A stretch of DNA of 64,000 nucleotides. Source: Myxococcus eversor. GTDB taxonomy: Bacteria; Myxococcota; Myxococcia; Myxococcales; Myxococcaceae. Location: assembly GCF_010894455.1 (NCBI RefSeq), contig NZ_JAAIXY010000002.1, positions 62,001 to 126,000 on the forward strand, written 5' to 3'. Positions 33,906 to 42,111 of this stretch are shown here, piece after piece. Position 1 is the first letter of the stretch. The number at the start of each line of letters is the position of its first letter. The notes under the pieces were generated by a model, which was not told the origin of the DNA, ran no database searches, and saw only the letters and a program-made list of their open reading frames with translations. A program made the translations under genes and the position numbers.

Positions 33906-34378
33906 TCAGGGGCCCTGAGTCGGGCCCTGCACGGAGATGAGCACCTCGCCTCGATGGTTGCCCGCCTTCAGGAGGCCGCCCCAATAGCGAATGGCCGCGT
34001 CGACGTCCTCGTGTAGCCGACGACCGAGACTCGGGCCGCATGAGGCGCGTGGCAGCCGGGCCGGGTGCGGTCAGCGCGGGCCTGCTCGTCTGGACCGCCC
34101 ATCAGCACCGCCGAGGTACGGCGCTGGTCATGGTCCTCGGGCTCTCCCGCGACGACGGGCGCGAAGACCCGTGAGCCATGGCCGGTGACGACGATGAGGC
34201 GTCGGTCTGGATTCTTGTCGGGCTTGCAGAGGTCCACCGAGTAGCCGTCGTATCGACCTGGCCTCGTGTGGACGTCCGCGAGCTGGCCGAGCTGCGGTGC
34301 GGGCCTGAGGACACGTGGGGCACAGGCACTCGACGAGAGGACGGTGACGAGGCCCACGGCGAGAAGAAGGCATCTCAT
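33906..34378 (-). pseudogene. Frameshifted lipoprotein gene
   Basis: ATG 34378 opens a lipoprotein signal (MRCLLLAVGLVTVLSSSAC). The frame runs to a stop at 33968, giving 136 aa. Its last residues (YTRTSTRPFAIG) look unnatural, while another frame over the same DNA reads HEDVDAAIRYWGGLLKAG, then GEVLISVQGP and stops at 33906. A one-base insertion near 34010-34013 would fuse ...VSVVGY to HEDVDAAIRYWGG and give about 157 aa. So this is either a decayed gene or a sequencing error. Earlier parts (RLIVVTGHGSRVFAPVVAGE) look like a folded domain; no family is recognised. Confidence 0.6.
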
Positions 34379-34537
34379 GACGGGGAGTCTCCCGCCCGCG
34401 CCCGCGCCAAAGCCAATCATGGAATCATCATGATTCGGGGGGCGCCACCGCCTGACAGGTGCAACCCGGTGGAGTTCATCCACGGCGACACGCCGCCCGG
34501 AGGGACTGCGTTCCGGGCGGCGCGAGTCACGTCGCGA

Positions 34538-34966
34538 CTACTCGACCCAGTGGACCTTGCCCAGGCCGGCGGCAACCAGGTCGCACACGTAGAAGATGTC
34601 GTCGTAGGGGTAGTTGTCGTAGACGCCCCGCGCGGCGATGCAGCGCGCGCTGTTCGGGGACGGAGCGTTCAGGTCCGCGGCCAGGGTGCGGCAGCTCGCA
34701 TGGTCCGCAGGGCCACCACACTCCTCCGTGCAGCTGTCGGCGTGAATCCAGGCCGGGTTGTAGAGGGGGTAGGAGTCCGCCTCCACCCAGCACAGGCCAG
34801 AAGCACACTGCGTGTCGGCCGAGCAGCCCTTGCCCGTCGCCGTCAGGCTCTGCGTCTGCTCCGCGGCCTCCGGCGTGGGCTCGGGGGTCGGCTCCGCGGG
34901 CGCAGCGTTGCAGCCAAGGAACGTGAGAGCGAAGAGGGAGGCAGTCACTGCGAGGAGGTTCCGCAT
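34538..34966 (-). CDS. Small Cys-rich lipoprotein
   Basis: 142 aa from ATG 34966, where the lipoprotein signal begins (MRNLLAVTASLFALTFLGC). A Pro/Glu/Thr linker with PTPEPTPE follows, then a domain with about ten cysteines, including GCSADTQCASGLCW and CTEECGG, consistent with a disulfide-rich surface domain. The end reads DDIFYVCDLVAAGLGKVHWVE. No family is recognised, and a secreted or surface role is inferred from the signal alone. The 159 bp between it and the frameshifted lipoprotein hold no gene. Confidence 0.78.
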   Translation of the reverse strand: MRNLLAVTASLFALTFLGCNAAPAEPTPEPTPEAAEQTQSLTATGKGCSADTQCASGLCWVEADSYPLYNPAWIHADSCTEECGGPADHASCRTLAADLNAPSPNSARCIAARGVYDNYPYDDIFYVCDLVAAGLGKVHWVE

Positions 34967-35178
34967 GGGGGAGTCCTTTCCAGGTGAAGGGAGGGGCGGA
35001 ACCAACCACTCCTGAAGAACGGAACCAAGCGGACTTCTCGCGAATTCTTATTTCAAGAGACAGAATCAGGTTTTATTTGACTCGGGGTACATCCGTCGTT
35101 CCAGGAAGCTCCGCCATCGAGGTGAGACCGCGCCCCTCTTGCCGAGACGCGTCGTGAGCGGGCCGGACAGGATGAGGG

Positions 35179-36507
35179 ATGCGACGAATCTCCCGAATCC
35201 TGCTCCCCGCCGCCGCGTTGGCCTGGGCCGCCGTGCTGTCTCCCGGCTGTGATGACAGCGACCCCTCCGAGACACCGCCGAGAGCGGACGGAGGCGCTGG
35301 TGCGGACGCGGGCGACGGAGGCGACGGAGGTTCCGGCCCGGTGCCCGACGCGGGGGGAATCGAGCCGGGCCCTGTCGACGCCATCATCGCCGCCATGCCG
35401 GCGGGCTCATGGAAGGAGCTGCCGGGGACGAACATGGCGGACGTCTGTCCCCCGCCGTACTCCAGCTATCCGTGCGAAGCGGTGATGATTGCGTGGAGCG
35501 GTGGGGCCTACGACTCGCTGCGAGACAGGCTGGTTGTCTGGGGCGGCGGGCATGACGACTCGCCGTACAACAACGTCTTCACGTTCGACCTCGCGTCGAT
35601 GACGTGGAAGCGGTGGACGGAGCTGCCTCCGGGGATGACGGGCAACAGCGTCACGCCGGTGATGCGGGACAAGCGGCTGGAGACGTGTGGCTTCTATCCG
35701 TCCGTCGCGTCGCTCGATATTCCGGACACGAGCCTGACGGCCAGCGGCTACGTGCGTCCGGAGCTGTGTGACGAGCCGAGCATCCTCGCCCAGGTCGACT
35801 TGCAGCAGCCGCGCAGCGCACACACCTACGGCAACATCGCCTTCAGCCAGGCGACAGGGCGATTCTATGTGCTCGGCTCCGTGGGTCCGTACCCCAGCGG
35901 ACAGGCGGGCTCGAAGCTGGTGATGGGCTTCGACTTCGCGACGGGGCGTTGGGTGCGCGGTGCGAACAACCCGGTCATCGACTACGGAGCCAGCGCCGCC
36001 GATGCGCGCGGGCACGTCTGGTACGTGGGGCCGAGGAAACTGCACGAGTACGACCCGGTCGCCGACACCTGGACGGCGCATGCGGCGGATGGCGTGGGCT
36101 ACTACTACGCGGGCGCGGACGTGGACACGCGGCGCAACGTCCTGGCGCTGGTGCGCGAGGGGGCCACGGTGTCGACGTATGGGTTGGGTGATGCGGGGAA
36201 GACGCAGGCCACCGTCACCACCACGGGATTGAGCACGCCGGTGGGTGGAGCGCCGGGGCTCGCGTACTCACCGGTGCTGGACCGATTCGTCGCGTATCCC
36301 GGAGGGAAGAGGCTGGCGATGCTCGACCTGCCGAACGCGCGCTGGGTGGAAGTCACGGGCACGGGGGATGACCCGGGCCCGGCCGCGTCGAATGGGACCT
36401 ATGGACGGTTCCGCTACAGCCGCGCGCGCAACGTGTTCGTCGTCGTGAACGGGACACGGCGCAACGTGTTCCTCTGGAAGCCACCCGCGACGGCGCCAGC
36501 GCAGTAG
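35179..36507 (+). CDS. Kelch-like beta-propeller lipoprotein
   Basis: 442 aa from ATG 35179 with a lipoprotein signal ending LSPGC. A Gly/Asp/Ala-rich linker (about 30-60) leads to a beta-propeller of kelch type: VVWGGGHDDSPYNNVFTFDL, RFYVLGSVGPYPSG, WYVGPRKLHEYDP and others show the GG followed by aromatic and W pattern. Such propellers act in binding or as oxidase scaffolds, but no copper-radical residues were spotted here. The 212 bp upstream include an AT-rich island (35041-35090) that probably holds the promoters for this gene and the divergent lipoprotein. Confidence 0.82.
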   Translation: MRRISRILLPAAALAWAAVLSPGCDDSDPSETPPRADGGAGADAGDGGDGGSGPVPDAGGIEPGPVDAIIAAMPAGSWKELPGTNMADVCPPPYSSYPCEAVMIAWSGGAYDSLRDRLVVWGGGHDDSPYNNVFTFDLASMTWKRWTELPPGMTGNSVTPVMRDKRLETCGFYPSVASLDIPDTSLTASGYVRPELCDEPSILAQVDLQQPRSAHTYGNIAFSQATGRFYVLGSVGPYPSGQAGSKLVMGFDFATGRWVRGANNPVIDYGASAADARGHVWYVGPRKLHEYDPVADTWTAHAADGVGYYYAGADVDTRRNVLALVREGATVSTYGLGDAGKTQATVTTTGLSTPVGGAPGLAYSPVLDRFVAYPGGKRLAMLDLPNARWVEVTGTGDDPGPAASNGTYGRFRYSRARNVFVVVNGTRRNVFLWKPPATAPAQ

Positions 36508-36575
36508 CCTGGTATCCACATCGCAGACAGGGTTGGCATGCTCCAGTGCAGGCCAGCCCTTCCTGGAGAGTGCCC

Positions 36576-37934
36576 ATGAGACTGCATCGCGCCCTTGCGT
36601 TGTTGCTCTTGCCTTTGCTGACAGGCTGCGCCACGGCGCGAGTGGTGCGCTTGGAGACGGACCGGGGTGAGGTGCTCACCTTCATTCCTCGCACCGACGA
36701 AGCCGAGCCCGTCGAATTGGAAGAGGATGAATTCAAAGAGGCTCTGTTCAAGCACGCGAGAACCCAGCGACCTCCGGCACACCCGCAAGAGGCCGCCCGG
36801 CGGCTCTTCGAAATGGACGCGCGTGGAGGAACGTACCTCTTCGATGCGCGCACCCGCCAAGTCACGCCGCTTGGGTCAGGCGAGCGTCTGGAGGGGGAGC
36901 CTTCGGAAGCAGACGTGGAACTGACGCGTGCCTACCTGCGCTGGTGCGCACGTACGGAGAGGACAGGAGATTGCCTCCGCTTGTTAGCGGAGAAACCCAC
37001 GGTGACTGGGGATGGTCGTTACGCGCTGGCCATGGCGCTCGCCCAAGACGCTGTGAACGAAGAGATGTTGGAAGCATTCAAGGACATGGTCGACCCGCAC
37101 GCCATGCTGGCGGACGCGTTGTGGACGGGCACGCTGTATCTCATCTTATGGACGGTGCCCGAACCGGTGAGTAAGGGATTGGCTGCTGTCATGACAGCCA
37201 CCCTGATTGTCTACCTGGGAGTGGACACTTTCTGGAGCCTGATTACAGGCTTCCGGGGACTGGTAGACGAGGCGGATCATGCCCGCACCTTCGATGAACT
37301 GCGCGACGCTGGGGAGCGATACGGCAAGGTCATGGGACGGAACGCGGCGCGCGCATTCGCCCTTCTCGCCACGGTGGCCATCGGGAACACGGCGGCGGGG
37401 TTCGCGGGCAAGGTGCCGACGCTACCCGGCTCGGCGCAAGCATCCATGCAGGCAGGTTCCCGAGCGGGCATCGTGCTGGCCGCCGTGGGCGAAGTGCAGG
37501 CGGTGACGGCGACGGGAGAAGCAGTCACCATGGCGCTCGCTCCTGGCGCGGTCTCCACGACGGCACGGAGCATTGGCGGTACGGCTATCGCTCCGGTGGA
37601 CGCCAAGGGCCAGGATCACCACATCGCCACCGACAAGTGGTGGACGGACACGAAGGACGGCGGGCCATGGTCGCCCCTCTTCAAAAGAATCTTCGACAGA
37701 GCAGGCATGTCGCTGAAAAATGACCCTGCGAACATCGTCAATATCAAGGGCCATCAAGGGCCGCACCCGCAGTCGTATCACAAGGAAGTTCACAAGCGCT
37801 TGCTTGAAGCAACGGAGGATTGCCGCACCATGCAGCAGTGCCGCGAAGCATTGACGGCAGAACTTCGCCGCTTGGCGCAGGAGATTTCCAAGGAAGGCTC
37901 CAAGCTCAACAAATGGGTGACTCGCAGCGAATGA
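36576..37934 (+). CDS. SitA-like polymorphic toxin lipoprotein with AHH nuclease domain (locus 2, intact)
   Basis: 452 aa; ATG 36576 follows CTGGAGAG. Lipoprotein signal MRLHRALALLLLPLLTGC, then a domain with ATARVVRLETDRGE and EPVELEEDEFKEAL shared with locus 1. About 185-240 holds two hydrophobic helices (LYLILWTVPEPVSKGLAAVM). A conserved loop with YGKVMGRNAARAF and LPGSAQASMQAGSRAG precedes VTMALAPGAV. The last 110 residues are the toxin: QDHHIATDKW, GGPWSP, AGMSLKNDPANIV, KGHQGPHPQSYHKEVHKRL, the His pattern of the AHH nuclease fold. This resembles the SitA5 group of outer-membrane-exchanged toxins, judged from memory of the family. The immunity gene follows after 15 bp. Confidence 0.82.
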   Translation: MRLHRALALLLLPLLTGCATARVVRLETDRGEVLTFIPRTDEAEPVELEEDEFKEALFKHARTQRPPAHPQEAARRLFEMDARGGTYLFDARTRQVTPLGSGERLEGEPSEADVELTRAYLRWCARTERTGDCLRLLAEKPTVTGDGRYALAMALAQDAVNEEMLEAFKDMVDPHAMLADALWTGTLYLILWTVPEPVSKGLAAVMTATLIVYLGVDTFWSLITGFRGLVDEADHARTFDELRDAGERYGKVMGRNAARAFALLATVAIGNTAAGFAGKVPTLPGSAQASMQAGSRAGIVLAAVGEVQAVTATGEAVTMALAPGAVSTTARSIGGTAIAPVDAKGQDHHIATDKWWTDTKDGGPWSPLFKRIFDRAGMSLKNDPANIVNIKGHQGPHPQSYHKEVHKRLLEATEDCRTMQQCREALTAELRRLAQEISKEGSKLNKWVTRSE

Positions 37935-37949
37935 CGGTGGGTGCGCATC

Positions 37950-38519
37950 ATGCCGCAGCAGTACTTCGAGCTGACCGATGACATGAGTATTCGGGGACGG
38001 TGGGTGCTCGGAACACCCGCTGATCTGCAAGCCCGAGAAGTGGAAGACCCGTGGATTTTCAAGAAAGGGAGACCCGTTCCAGACCTGGGCCGCTTGCAGG
38101 TTCCGGTGGATGTCCCAGGGAAGCCCCTGGACTTTTCCCTGGCGGGATTTGCCACGCCCATCGTTCACGTCCGGGTGGCTTCCCTCTTCGTGGAAATAGC
38201 CCCAGCCGACGTGCAAATCCTGCCAGTCAATATCCAGGGACAGGCCGATCAGTTCTGCATCTTGGTCGCGACCAAGCTCATTCAGTGCGTCGATGATGCG
38301 GCATCCGAAGAAGTGGAATACTGGAAGCCAGAGGATGGGCGCCCGGAGAAAGTAGGGCAGTACCGCAAGGTTTCGGGAATGCGCATCGACCCATCGAGAG
38401 TGGGCGACACCCAGGTGTTTCGGACCTGGGGATGGTCCGTTGTCCTCGTTGTCTCTGAAAGGCTCAAAGGCGCGCTAGAGCAAGCAGGGGCCACCGGAAT
38501 GCTGTTCGAAGCGGTCTAA
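37950..38519 (+). CDS. Immunity protein, imm11/DUF1629-like (SitI-type) of locus 2
   Basis: 189 aa from ATG 37950 (an upstream GTG at 37941 lacks ribosome-site spacing). It begins MPQQYFELTDDM and carries the imm11 (DUF1629) pattern: GRWVLGTP, PWIFKKG, TPIVHVRVASLF, APADVQILPV, CVDDAASEEVEYW, GQYRKVSGMRIDP and VSERLKGALEQAG. It has no signal peptide. It lies 15 bp after the AHH toxin, so it should protect the producer and kin from this toxin. Its similarity to the locus-1 immunity protein is moderate, which would allow allele-specific protection. Confidence 0.8.
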   Translation: MPQQYFELTDDMSIRGRWVLGTPADLQAREVEDPWIFKKGRPVPDLGRLQVPVDVPGKPLDFSLAGFATPIVHVRVASLFVEIAPADVQILPVNIQGQADQFCILVATKLIQCVDDAASEEVEYWKPEDGRPEKVGQYRKVSGMRIDPSRVGDTQVFRTWGWSVVLVVSERLKGALEQAGATGMLFEAV

Positions 38520-38585
38520 CCCTCCCGCCTCGAAACCTGCCCCTACACCACGCCAGAGTCGCTGTGCGGGCGCTCAGCGCCGTGA

Positions 38586-39455
38586 CTACGGCCCCACGTC
38601 CACATCCCGACTGAGCCAGCCCACTCCGCCGCGTCCGTCGCGCGCCACCACATACACGGTGATTCGCTGAGCCGTGGCGGGCGTCTCGTACTTCGACGTC
38701 GGGTCTCCGGGCCTGTTGTCCACGGGCTCCTGCGAGCGGAACTCCTTCACCTCGCCGTCCCCCGTGACGAACCAACTGTAGAAGACCTGCTCCGTGCGCG
38801 GGCCGTCCTCCGCCGTGTACAGCTCCAGGCTGCCCTCCGTGAGCACCGGACGGAACACCACCTCCGTGGCCAACGGCAGCGGTCCCGTCAGCGTCGCATC
38901 GTCCCAGAGGATGTCCGCCACCGCCGGATTCTGATTCGGCGCCGTCGTCGAGCGCACGAGCACCTGCCTCACGCCCCGCTCCACGCCCTCCGGCGTGCCC
39001 GTGCCGTCCGACGCCTCGTAGCCCACGAAGAGCGGAATGCCCTGCTCCAGCGCCTCGCGCGTGCGCGGGTCATCCGGATTCGGCGTCCCTCCTCCATTGG
39101 GATTCGCCGCGGCCAGCGCCTCCTGCAACACCACCTGCACGTTGGGGTCCTGCAATGACAACACACCATCCGGCAGCGCCACGCCGTTCACACCCGGGCA
39201 GCGACCGTCATACGGATTCCCGTTGTAGCGACACAGCGCATACGTGACGGTGACGGCACGCCCCTCCGGCGCCACGCCCAGCGCGCTGAACGTCACCGGC
39301 CCGGGCAACGTCCCGGTGTCCGGATTCAGCACCAGCTCCGGCGGCTCCGCGCGGATGCCCAGCACCCGCACCCGGCGGATTTCACTCTGCAATTCGAAGT
39401 CGGGACCGCAGGCAAACAGCAGCGCGGCCAGTGTGACGAGGACTCGCGTGCGCAT
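38586..39455 (-). CDS. Lipoprotein co-transcribed with TonB receptor
   Basis: 289 aa from ATG 39455; signal MRTRVLVTLAALLFAC with lipobox. The mature start CGPDFELQSEIRRVRVLGIR and the later VTFSALGVAPEGRAVTVTYA suggest Ig-like or fibronectin-like strands. It starts 2 bp after the receptor stop, so it is the last gene of the OmpA-receptor-lipoprotein operon and likely an outer-membrane partner, perhaps binding the receptor's ligand. No recognised family. Ends DGRGGVGWLSRDVDVGP, consistent with a final beta-sandwich strand. Confidence 0.82.
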   Translation of the reverse strand: MRTRVLVTLAALLFACGPDFELQSEIRRVRVLGIRAEPPELVLNPDTGTLPGPVTFSALGVAPEGRAVTVTYALCRYNGNPYDGRCPGVNGVALPDGVLSLQDPNVQVVLQEALAAANPNGGGTPNPDDPRTREALEQGIPLFVGYEASDGTGTPEGVERGVRQVLVRSTTAPNQNPAVADILWDDATLTGPLPLATEVVFRPVLTEGSLELYTAEDGPRTEQVFYSWFVTGDGEVKEFRSQEPVDNRPGDPTSKYETPATAQRITVYVVARDGRGGVGWLSRDVDVGP

Positions 39456-39457
39456 GC

Positions 39458-42073
39458 TCAGAAGCTCCCCTTGGCGCCGAGGACCGGAAGGATGGGCAGT
39501 CCCTCGAAGTAGGCGCTCTCGGTGTAGTTGTAGTTGTAGGCGATGCCCTCCACCGCCGCGTTGTTGTAGACGTTCGTCAAATCCAGATAGAGGTCCAGCG
39601 TCCACTTGTCGAAGACGAGAATCTTGTCCACGCGGATGTCCAACTGATTGAACGACGGCAGCCGTCGCGAGTTCACCCCGGCGAACAGCGGCAGGAACAC
39701 GTCGGTGCCGTCATCCCTCACCGAGCCCACCACCGGCGTCGTCGGATTGCCCGACGCGAAGCGGAAGCGCGCTCCCACCTCCCAGCCCTTCGGCAGCTTG
39801 TATGAGGCAATCGCCGTCAGCACGTGCGTCTGGTCGTTGTCGAACAGGCGCCAGTTCGCCCCCGGCGCGTCCCGGCGCTCACTCCTGCTGAGCGTGTACG
39901 CAATCCAGCCGAACAGGCGCTCCGTCAGCGAGCGGCGGATGAGAATCTCCAGGCCATACACGCGGCCCACGCCCCCGTTCTTCAGCCGCTCCGGCACCAG
40001 CTCCCCGTCCCGCTCCACCAGCGCGTCCGAGCGGCTGATGAGGTCGTCCAAGTCGTTGTAGAAGACCTCGCCGCTGACGAACCACTCCTGCTGCGGCTGC
40101 CACTCCGCGCCCACGCCGTACTGGAGCGAGCGCTTCGCCGACAGGTCCGGATTGCCGAACGCCAGGCTGGGCTCATCCTGCACCGGAGGCCCGTGGTACA
40201 CGCCCGCGCCACCCTTCAGCGTCAGCGTGTCCGTCAGCGCATAGCGCACCGCCAGACGCGGGTTGAGCGTGCGCTTCACGTCCTTCTGGTCCGTGAAGAC
40301 ATACCCTTCGTACCGCACGCCCGGCACCACCAGGAGCCCCTTGAACGGACGCCAGCGCCCCTCAATCCACAACGAGGGGAAGTACTGGAGGAAGTCACCG
40401 TCGGTGTTGAGCAGGTCCTCGGTGATGAGCGGACTGGGCGGCTCGCCCTCGCGCGGCGGACGCTGGATGCGCGCCTTCACGTTCGCGAAGCTGCTGGTCA
40501 CGTCCACGCCACCCGCCAGGGTGAAGGGCTCCACCAGCGCGTACTCCGCCGTGGCGCGCAGGTTCAGGTCCGTGGAGGCGATGCGCAGGTTGCGGTCGCC
40601 AATCTCGAACTCCACCAGCGTGTTGCCCACCAGCGCGTGCGTGTCCAGCGTGAGCCGGTCCGCGCGGTACTGGTGACGCAGCCGCAGTTGGTTGAAGCCC
40701 GTGGTGACGTCCAGGCTGCCGTTGACGGTGGGGTCGTTGTCCGACGGCCGGTCGAACACCAGCCCCAACCTGTCGCGCGAGGTGATGCCCTGCAGCGTGA
40801 AGGTGTGACGCGACAGCGGCTTCCACACCAGCTTGAGCTGCGCGTCGTAGTAGCGCGGCGCCACCTGGAGGCTCGGGCCGTCACCCTCCGGAATCACCCC
40901 CAGCACGATGTCGATGTACGAACGCCGGCCGCCAATCGCGAAGCCCAGCGTGTCCGTAATCGGCCCTTCAATCACCGCGTTGGACTCAATCAGGCTCACG
41001 CCCACGGTGGCGTGGAGGCGGTCCATCCTCGGCTCGCGGCTGTTCACGTTGATGACGCCGCCGGTGATGTCGCCGTAGTACGAGGAGAAGTTGCCGGGCA
41101 GGTAGTCCAGCGACTCCAACAGCTCGGAGTTGTAGACGCTCGTCAGGCCGCCGAAGTGGAACAGCAGGGGGATGCGCTGGCCGTCCAGGAAGACGCCGGA
41201 CTCCTGCGGGCTGGTGCCTCGAATCACGAGCGCGCCACCGTTGAACGCGGGCCGCGCGACGCCGGGCAGGTTCTGCACCACCTTCAGCGTGTCGCCCTGC
41301 GTGCCAGGCACTCGCTGCACCTCCGCCACCTGGAGCGTGGTGCTCGTCACCTCCTTGCGCTCACGGTCGCTTCTCACCACCGTCTCGAACGGACTGAAGA
41401 TGCGCTTCTGCACGTAGTACGTGGCGCGCGTCTCCAACCCCTCGGACATCGTCTCCTTCGTCTTGAAGCGGTCATACCCGCCCTGCACCACCAGCACCTC
41501 GTGGGTGCCCAGCGGCACGCCTCGGAAGGAGAAGCGTCCCTCCGCGTCCGCGACGGCGGACAGGTCCAGCTCCGGCAGCACGATTTCCGCGCCGTTGAGC
41601 GGCTTGCGCGTGCCTCGCTCCAGCGCCTGACCGCTGAAGTTCACCGGCGCCTCGGGCTGCGAGACGCCACCGTCCTCCGTGGGCGTGGGCTCCACGGGCC
41701 GGAAGACGAACTGGTACGCGTACTGGATGCGCACCGGGGAGGGGACGTTGTCCACCTCCGCCGGGGAGAACTCGAACTGCTTCACCGCCTCCACCGCGGC
41801 CTCGTCGAAGCCGTGCCCCGCGGCCTGCGTCACCTCGACATTCGTGACGGCGCCCGTCTCCGAGATGTCGATGAACATCACCACCGTCCCCTCCAACTGC
41901 TGGGCGGCGGCTTCGGCGGGGTACGGCGCTTCCACCTGGCGCAGGAGCTCGGGTGGCTTCGTCAGCACACCCGCGGGGATGCCCGCATCGGGGTCGGCGA
42001 CGCCGCCATCCGGGGCCTGGGCCAGCGCCCCGGTGGCAACGAGGAAGCAGAAGACGGTGAAGAGCGTTTTCAT
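39458..42073 (-). CDS. TonB-dependent receptor with N-terminal TonB_C domain
   Basis: 871 aa from ATG 42073 with signal peptide (LVATGALAQA). About 48-122 is a TonB C-terminal fold (YPAEAAAQQLEGTVVMFIDI, then EAVKQFEFSPAEVDNVPSPV), normally found at the end of TonB itself. About 145-215 is a carboxypeptidase-regulatory-like beta-sandwich (GAEIVLPELDLSAVADAEGR). The plug follows from about 240 (VVQNLPGVARPAFNGGALVIRG), and then a 22-strand-type barrel to the C-terminus ending in Phe. It should import a large or scarce ligand. The fused TonB_C may help recruit or replace the energy transducer. It is followed by a lipoprotein gene 2 bp downstream. Confidence 0.92.
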   Translation of the reverse strand: MKTLFTVFCFLVATGALAQAPDGGVADPDAGIPAGVLTKPPELLRQVEAPYPAEAAAQQLEGTVVMFIDISETGAVTNVEVTQAAGHGFDEAAVEAVKQFEFSPAEVDNVPSPVRIQYAYQFVFRPVEPTPTEDGGVSQPEAPVNFSGQALERGTRKPLNGAEIVLPELDLSAVADAEGRFSFRGVPLGTHEVLVVQGGYDRFKTKETMSEGLETRATYYVQKRIFSPFETVVRSDRERKEVTSTTLQVAEVQRVPGTQGDTLKVVQNLPGVARPAFNGGALVIRGTSPQESGVFLDGQRIPLLFHFGGLTSVYNSELLESLDYLPGNFSSYYGDITGGVINVNSREPRMDRLHATVGVSLIESNAVIEGPITDTLGFAIGGRRSYIDIVLGVIPEGDGPSLQVAPRYYDAQLKLVWKPLSRHTFTLQGITSRDRLGLVFDRPSDNDPTVNGSLDVTTGFNQLRLRHQYRADRLTLDTHALVGNTLVEFEIGDRNLRIASTDLNLRATAEYALVEPFTLAGGVDVTSSFANVKARIQRPPREGEPPSPLITEDLLNTDGDFLQYFPSLWIEGRWRPFKGLLVVPGVRYEGYVFTDQKDVKRTLNPRLAVRYALTDTLTLKGGAGVYHGPPVQDEPSLAFGNPDLSAKRSLQYGVGAEWQPQQEWFVSGEVFYNDLDDLISRSDALVERDGELVPERLKNGGVGRVYGLEILIRRSLTERLFGWIAYTLSRSERRDAPGANWRLFDNDQTHVLTAIASYKLPKGWEVGARFRFASGNPTTPVVGSVRDDGTDVFLPLFAGVNSRRLPSFNQLDIRVDKILVFDKWTLDLYLDLTNVYNNAAVEGIAYNYNYTESAYFEGLPILPVLGAKGSF

Positions 42074-42111
42074 GAGGGAGGGGCGCACCAACGCGCGCCC
42101 TCCCGAAGCTC

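Noticed and set aside
35041..35110. AT-rich island considered as an attachment site or insertion footprint
   Set aside because: No flanking repeats, integrase or tRNA; it is better explained as a promoter region between divergent genes.
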